Shown one piece after another: positions 47,314 through 51,931 of a stretch of 51,931 nucleotides of DNA (its first letter is position 1; every line of letters starts with the position of its first letter). The notes under the pieces are model-generated. The model had not been told where the DNA came from. It was given only the letters and a program-made list of their open reading frames with translations, and ran no database searches. Source of the stretch: a virus. The DNA lies in IMG/VR virus record IMGVR_UViG_3300044629_000661, positions 1 through 51,931 of that record; one strand, written 5' to 3'. The position numbers and the translations under genes are program-made.

Positions 47314-50300
47314 ATGCCGGCGCCAAATCAATCAAACTCGATCCTCGGCGATCAGATGCGCGCTTTTGGCGACGTCGGGTCGCTGCGGCAAAACATCTTT
47401 GAGCAGTCGCAACAGTCTGTAGTCGACGTTGCGCCGTTTCAGCCGCGTTTCACCCGTAAGGGTATTTTTGACGCGGTTGAAACACAGGCCAGAGAGATAA
47501 AACCCGTACAAAATGATCTGTATACGCTTGCCGTAAATGACGTCAAGTATGAGGGGCCGGAGCGCTTCACTAAAAAAGATCACAAGAACGCTGTGTTGTC
47601 TCACGGCAGCCTTACGAGAAAGCTGCGCGGCACGTGGCAGCTCCTAGACAACAAGACCGGCGACGTAATCGCTAACCGCCGCGTCACCCTGGCGAACGTT
47701 CCTTATATGACCGACGCTGGCACATTCGTGCATAACGGCGTCGAATACACGCTCGCGCATCAGCTGCGGCTTCGCCCAGGCGTCTACACGCGCGAGAAAG
47801 ACAACGGCGAGCTGGAGGCGCATGTAAACGTGCTGCCCGGTAAAGGCCGAATGCATCGGTATTTTCTAGATCCTAAAACGGGTGTGTTCAAGATTAACAT
47901 AGGCCAGGCGAACATTCCGCTTATGCCGTTGTTAAAGGCTATTGGCGTACCTGAAAAGAGTATCCGCGATGCGTGGGGTGACGAACTATCGGCAATCAAC
48001 TTGGCTAAAGGCGACGCTGGCACACTGGACAAGATCTACAACAGACTTGTTTACAAACCAGTCGCCGGCCTAGACGCCGAAGGCAAGCAAAAAGCTATTG
48101 CCGAAGAATTCGCGCGTATGGAAATGGACCCTGAGGTCACCAAGCGCACGCTAGGCGAGGCGATTAAAAATCTTTCACCAGACGCGATGCTCAAAATTAC
48201 GAAAAAGCTGATTGCAGTAAATCGCAAAGAGGCCGAAACAGACGACCGCGATAGCATGGCGTTTCAACAAGTCCTCGGACCCGAAGATCTTATCGCTGAG
48301 CGCTTTACAAAAGATCGCGCAATGGTCCGGCAGCTTCTGTGGAAAGCAACGGCCAAGAAAACGCTCGACCACGTACCTACCGGGGCTTTTAACAAAGCAA
48401 TTACGGCGGCGCTTATTGGTAGCGGTCTCGGGTCTAGCTTAGAAGAGATCAACCCCGCCGAAATTTTCGACCATCAGACTCGCGTGACCCGTCTTGGCGA
48501 GGGCGGCATCGGCAGTCTGGACGCGGTGCCGGTTGAAAGCCGCAGTGTGCAGCCTAGTCACTTCGGATTTGTCGATTATTTGCGCACACCTGAATCTGGC
48601 AAGGTAGGTGTGGACATGCGCTTTGCCCGCGGAGCTTTCAAGGGCTCTGACGGCAAGATTTACACGCAGGTTAAAAACCTGAAAACCGGCAAGCTGGAAT
48701 ACAAGTCACCGCAAGACATCGCCGACATTCCGATCGTATTCCCGGGCGAGGATCAAAGCGATCTGCCGTCTGTTGCGGCTATTGTTAACGGCAAGATGAA
48801 ATACATTCCGCGCGATCAAGCGGAATACATGCTGCCAAACATGGATGCCTCATTCTCGACGCTCGGCAACATGGTACCGCTGAAATCAATGATGAAGGGC
48901 CACCGCGTCATCATGGGTTCGCGCATGTTTACGCAGGCGCTACCGCTTGTAAACGCCGAAGCCCCCTTTATTCAATCGGCTATGTCTGATGACCCCAGTA
49001 AGTCGTACGAAGACGATATGGGTCGCAATCTAGGCGCAATAACGGCTGACGATCACGCGCAGGTTGTGTCCGTTACGCCTGATGAGATAGTGCTGCGCGA
49101 CAAGAATGGCGATAAGCGCAGTATAGATCTATATAACGACGCGCCGTTTAACCGTAAAACATTCTGGACGCAAAAACCGCTTGTACAGCCGGGCGACACT
49201 GTAAAACCCGGTCAGCTGCTTGCTAGCTCTAATTTCACAGACAACAAGGGCACGGCGGCGCTTGGTTTGAACATGCGTGTTGGTTATTTGCCGTTTCGTG
49301 GCGCTGTGTATGACGACTCAATCGCGCTGTCTGAATCTGCCGCAAAGCGTCTCACGTCAGAGCATATGTATCAGCACGAAGCAGAATCTGACGACAGTAC
49401 GCATATCGACAAGAAGAAATTCATCAGTTTGTTTCCCGGTGAGTATGACAAAAAATTGCTTGACAACTTTGACGACACTGGTGTGATTAAAAAAGGTACG
49501 GTAGTCAATTACGGCGATCCGCTTATCCTCGTCAGCAAAGCTCGTGAAACAACTTACGGCCAGGTTTTCCGCGGCAAGTCAGCCAACTTCGCTAACGACT
49601 CTGTAGCGTGGGAGCATCACGCGCCCGGTGTTGTTACGGACGTCGCTAAGACAAAAAACGGGTATAGCGTTGTAGTTAAAAATCAGGCGCAAATGGAAGT
49701 TGGCGATAAGTTAACCGGCCGATTTGGCGACAAGGGCGTCGTGGCGCAGATCATACCTGACGACGAGATGCCACAAGATGCCCAAGGCCGCCCGTTGGAA
49801 GTTTTGGTGAGTCCGCTCGGATTAGCCAGCCGTATTAATCCGTCGCAGTTAGTTGAGGCTGCTCTGGGCAAAGTGGCTGAAAAGACCGGTAAGCCGTACA
49901 AAATAAAAGACTTCGACAGCGCGGTGGATTTGCTGCAATTCGCCAAAGATGAATTGCGTAAAAACCAGCTTAATGATTTAGACGACGTCGTAGACCCGGC
50001 GACGGGCCGCAAGATTCGCGGTGTGCTCACGGGCAACCGCTTCTTCATGAAGCTTCACCACACCAGCGAAAGCAAAGCACAGGGCCGGTCTACTGGCGGG
50101 TATACGGCCGAGGGCGCGCCGGCTAAGGGCGGTGTTGAGGGCGCCAAGCGTGTAGGCATGCTTGATCTCGGCGCGCTACTGTCGCACGGCGCTGGGCAGG
50201 TTATTCGTGACGCCAAAATGGTCCGCGGCCAGGCTAATCCTGAATACTGGTCGCAATTTATGGCGGGCTATTCTGCGCCGCTGCCAAAGATACCGCATGT

Positions 50301-51762
50301 TTACACAAAGTTTGTCGAGCAGCTGCGTGGTGCCGGTATCAACACAGTGCGCGAAGGCACAAAGACGCACATCATGGCGCTCACCGACAAAGACATCGAG
50401 CAGCTCGCTGGCGACCGTGAAATTAAAAACGCAGAAACCGTTGACTGGAAGGGCGGGCTGCGGCCTAAAAGCGGTGGCCTGTTTGACGAAACATTAACGG
50501 GCGGCCACAACGGCAATCGATGGTCGAAAATAACGCTGCATGAGCCGATGCCGAATCCTGTAATGGAAGAACCTATTCGGCGCACGCTCGGACTTACCGA
50601 AAAGAAATTCCGCGACGTGCTGGCTGGCCGCGAGAAGATAAATGACGAAACGGGCCCGACGGCAATAAAAAACGCGTTAAGCCGCATAAACGTCCCGAAA
50701 GCCATCGAGCAGGCGCGGCAAGACATTCAGTCTGGCCGCAAGACGCTCCGCGATGCGGCAGTACGTCGTCTGGCGTTTTTAAAGGCGTCAGAAAAAACGG
50801 GTGTGCATCCTGAAAACTGGATGCTCAGCAAAATGCCGGTTATTCCGCCGGCATTTCGCCCTGTATCTACGATGGGTCAAAAGAAATTACCGCTCGTTGC
50901 AGACGCTAATTATCTATACAAAGAACTACTCGACGCTAATGGCGCGTTAAAAGAATCGCACGGCGTATTGGACGACGTCGGCGACGAGCGACTTGGGTTA
51001 TATGACGCGATGAAGGGTGTTACCGGCCTTGGCGACCCGGTTCAGTCTAAAAACGTAGAGCGCCGTGTTCGTGGGTTTCTGTCGCAGGTTTTCGGCAGTT
51101 CGCCCAAGTACGGTACGGTTCAGCGCAAGCTACTGAGCTCGACTGTTGACCTCGTCGGCCGGGCTGTTATTACGCCGAACGCCGATCTGGATATGGATCA
51201 TGTGGCGCTCCCGGAAGAAAAAGCTTGGGAGATCTACAAGCCGTTTATCGTGCGCGGTCTTGTGCGCCGTGGTTTGCCGCGTATGGAGGCTATTAAAGCT
51301 TTTGACGGCAAAAACAACTCGGCGCGTTCTGAGTTAATGACGCAAATGAATTCGCGGCCGATCATTATTAATCGTGCGCCTGTTCTTCACCGGTACGGCA
51401 TGATGGCGTTTTATCCGCGGCTCACAAAGAACAAAACAATGGAAGTTAGTCCGCTTGTAACAAAAGGTTTCAACGCTGACTTTGACGGCGACGCGATGCA
51501 ATTTCACGTGCCCAGCACAGATTCAGCGGCTAAAGAAGCTGTTGAAAAAATGCTACCAAGTCGCAATCTTTTCGCCGCCGCGTCGTTTAAGGCACATTTC
51601 ACACCAGTGGCGGAATTACACTCCGGTCTTTACACTGCTTCTAACCGGATTAACAAGAAAACACCTACACGCGTGTACAAAACGACCCAAGATGCCATAT
51701 CGGCGTATAGGCGAGGCGAAATAGAGGTCGACACGCCGGTGCATATTATGGAAAATGATTAG
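47314..51762 (+). CDS. RNA polymerase beta / N-terminal beta-prime fusion
   Basis: Encodes 1482 residues. Beta part: VPYMTDAGTFVHNGVEYTLA (about 130), RLGEGGIGSLDAVPVESRSV and SHFGFVDYLRTPESGKVGV (about 392-430), GDKLTGRFGDKGVVAQI (797-813), and LHHTSESKAQGRSTGGYTAE (914-933). Beta-prime part: GGLFDETLTGGHNG with no zinc-finger Cys, VIPPAFRPV (1176), STVDLVGRAVI, RAPVLHRYGMMAFYPRL (1354), and catalytic NADFDGD at 1387-1393 with all three Asp. The protein stops about 90 residues later; the bridge helix and trigger loop of beta-prime are absent and must lie elsewhere if active. No promoter is apparent in the 12-bp gap. Confidence 0.93.
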   Translation: MPAPNQSNSILGDQMRAFGDVGSLRQNIFEQSQQSVVDVAPFQPRFTRKGIFDAVETQAREIKPVQNDLYTLAVNDVKYEGPERFTKKDHKNAVLSHGSLTRKLRGTWQLLDNKTGDVIANRRVTLANVPYMTDAGTFVHNGVEYTLAHQLRLRPGVYTREKDNGELEAHVNVLPGKGRMHRYFLDPKTGVFKINIGQANIPLMPLLKAIGVPEKSIRDAWGDELSAINLAKGDAGTLDKIYNRLVYKPVAGLDAEGKQKAIAEEFARMEMDPEVTKRTLGEAIKNLSPDAMLKITKKLIAVNRKEAETDDRDSMAFQQVLGPEDLIAERFTKDRAMVRQLLWKATAKKTLDHVPTGAFNKAITAALIGSGLGSSLEEINPAEIFDHQTRVTRLGEGGIGSLDAVPVESRSVQPSHFGFVDYLRTPESGKVGVDMRFARGAFKGSDGKIYTQVKNLKTGKLEYKSPQDIADIPIVFPGEDQSDLPSVAAIVNGKMKYIPRDQAEYMLPNMDASFSTLGNMVPLKSMMKGHRVIMGSRMFTQALPLVNAEAPFIQSAMSDDPSKSYEDDMGRNLGAITADDHAQVVSVTPDEIVLRDKNGDKRSIDLYNDAPFNRKTFWTQKPLVQPGDTVKPGQLLASSNFTDNKGTAALGLNMRVGYLPFRGAVYDDSIALSESAAKRLTSEHMYQHEAESDDSTHIDKKKFISLFPGEYDKKLLDNFDDTGVIKKGTVVNYGDPLILVSKARETTYGQVFRGKSANFANDSVAWEHHAPGVVTDVAKTKNGYSVVVKNQAQMEVGDKLTGRFGDKGVVAQIIPDDEMPQDAQGRPLEVLVSPLGLASRINPSQLVEAALGKVAEKTGKPYKIKDFDSAVDLLQFAKDELRKNQLNDLDDVVDPATGRKIRGVLTGNRFFMKLHHTSESKAQGRSTGGYTAEGAPAKGGVEGAKRVGMLDLGALLSHGAGQVIRDAKMVRGQANPEYWSQFMAGYSAPLPKIPHVYTKFVEQLRGAGINTVREGTKTHIMALTDKDIEQLAGDREIKNAETVDWKGGLRPKSGGLFDETLTGGHNGNRWSKITLHEPMPNPVMEEPIRRTLGLTEKKFRDVLAGREKINDETGPTAIKNALSRINVPKAIEQARQDIQSGRKTLRDAAVRRLAFLKASEKTGVHPENWMLSKMPVIPPAFRPVSTMGQKKLPLVADANYLYKELLDANGALKESHGVLDDVGDERLGLYDAMKGVTGLGDPVQSKNVERRVRGFLSQVFGSSPKYGTVQRKLLSSTVDLVGRAVITPNADLDMDHVALPEEKAWEIYKPFIVRGLVRRGLPRMEAIKAFDGKNNSARSELMTQMNSRPIIINRAPVLHRYGMMAFYPRLTKNKTMEVSPLVTKGFNADFDGDAMQFHVPSTDSAAKEAVEKMLPSRNLFAAASFKAHFTPVAELHSGLYTASNRINKKTPTRVYKTTQDAISAYRRGEIEVDTPVHIMEND

Positions 51763-51785
51763 GCACGCGAAACAAGGAGATTTCA

Positions 51786-51931
51786 ATGGCTATTGTTAAT
51801 TCTGAGCTGCTGCGGCTGGCCCGCACGCGTTTTAATAAATCCGCTGCGGTTGTTCCCGGTGCTGGCGCGCCCCCTGCTGACCCGAGCATGGCCGGTGCCG
51901 CTCCTCCCGCCCCGCCCGTTGATCCCGCCGC
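51786..51931 (+). CDS. Pro/Ala-rich virion-like protein, 5' part only
   Basis: The ATG at 51786 follows AACAAGGAGA. The 48 visible residues begin MAIVNSELLRLARTRFNKSA, a basic amphipathic start, and then become Pro/Ala-rich, like the modular proteins at 767, 10204 and 27267. The gene runs off the right edge. It does not resemble a beta-prime C-terminal half in the visible part. Confidence 0.6.
   Translation, partial: MAIVNSELLRLARTRFNKSAAVVPGAGAPPADPSMAGAAPPAPPVDPA

Noticed and set aside
1-51931. Stop-codon reassignment, as in some huge phages
   Set aside because: All three stops end well-supported genes and no recognisable domain is interrupted by TAG or TGA.

Overview
The window looks like the interior of a large tailed double-stranded DNA phage (jumbo or huge class), probably assembled from a metagenome. 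The evidence is wall-to-wall coding with 1-50 bp gaps or 4-bp stop/start overlaps, almost all on the + strand, a tail-fibre region, many Ala/Gly/Pro-rich virion-like proteins, a homing endonuclease, one tRNA and a phage-type multi-subunit RNA polymerase. TAA, TAG and TGA all end genes, so the standard bacterial code fits. No terminase, portal, major capsid or DNA polymerase is present, so neither taxon nor host can be fixed.

Layout. 1-760: a strong terminator, then a GC3-rich secreted-protein gene in its own transcription unit, bracketed by 17-bp direct repeats (moron-like). 767-3320: virion-like Pro/Ala-rich proteins and one antisense sulfotransferase-like gene. 3330-10100: tail-fibre and adhesin cassette (collar-type N-termini, an Ig-like domain with a Pro/Thr linker, a LamG-like domain, a beta-propeller and two paralogous fibre-assembly-like proteins). 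10204-19733: long modular proteins, a GT-methyltransferase fusion, a trypsin-like protease and a 1415-residue SNF2-type helicase fusion. 19811-24468: glycan operon of four glycosyltransferases and one FkbM-type methyltransferase. 24546-26746: small genes (zinc peptidase, membrane proteins, HNH nuclease). 26885-31647: cupin, modular virion-like protein, PhoH, ferritin-like protein, a highly structured non-coding stretch and a broken UDP-galactopyranose mutase. 31656-35191: second glycan group with a methyltransferase-GT-methyltransferase fusion, a GT9-like protein and a HAD hydrolase. 35252-38158: GIY-YIG homing endonuclease, actin-like ATPase, a second structured non-coding stretch, holin-like gene and tRNA-Asn. 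38172-47301: 2H-phosphoesterase-like protein, membrane proteins, an MMP-like matrixin, a papain-like protease and virion-type small proteins. 47314-51762: RNA polymerase beta fused to the N-terminal part of beta prime, stopping just after the catalytic NADFDGD motif.

How the parts may work together. The two glycan groups supply seven GT and four methyltransferase domains plus a cupin and a sulfotransferase, enough to build or decorate a methylated, possibly sulfated glycan on virion or host surface. The fibre cassette handles adsorption. Three secreted or virion-type proteases (S1, M10, C1) and holin-like proteins may act in entry or lysis. The polymerase implies phage-controlled transcription, which fits the weak sigma70 consensus upstream of many units. 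The most unusual signals are the split beta-beta prime fusion, two unannotated multi-helix RNA candidates, a short FG-x-K-L motif recurring in unrelated virion-like proteins, an Acb1-like 2H domain, and a phage matrixin with a recognisable cysteine switch.
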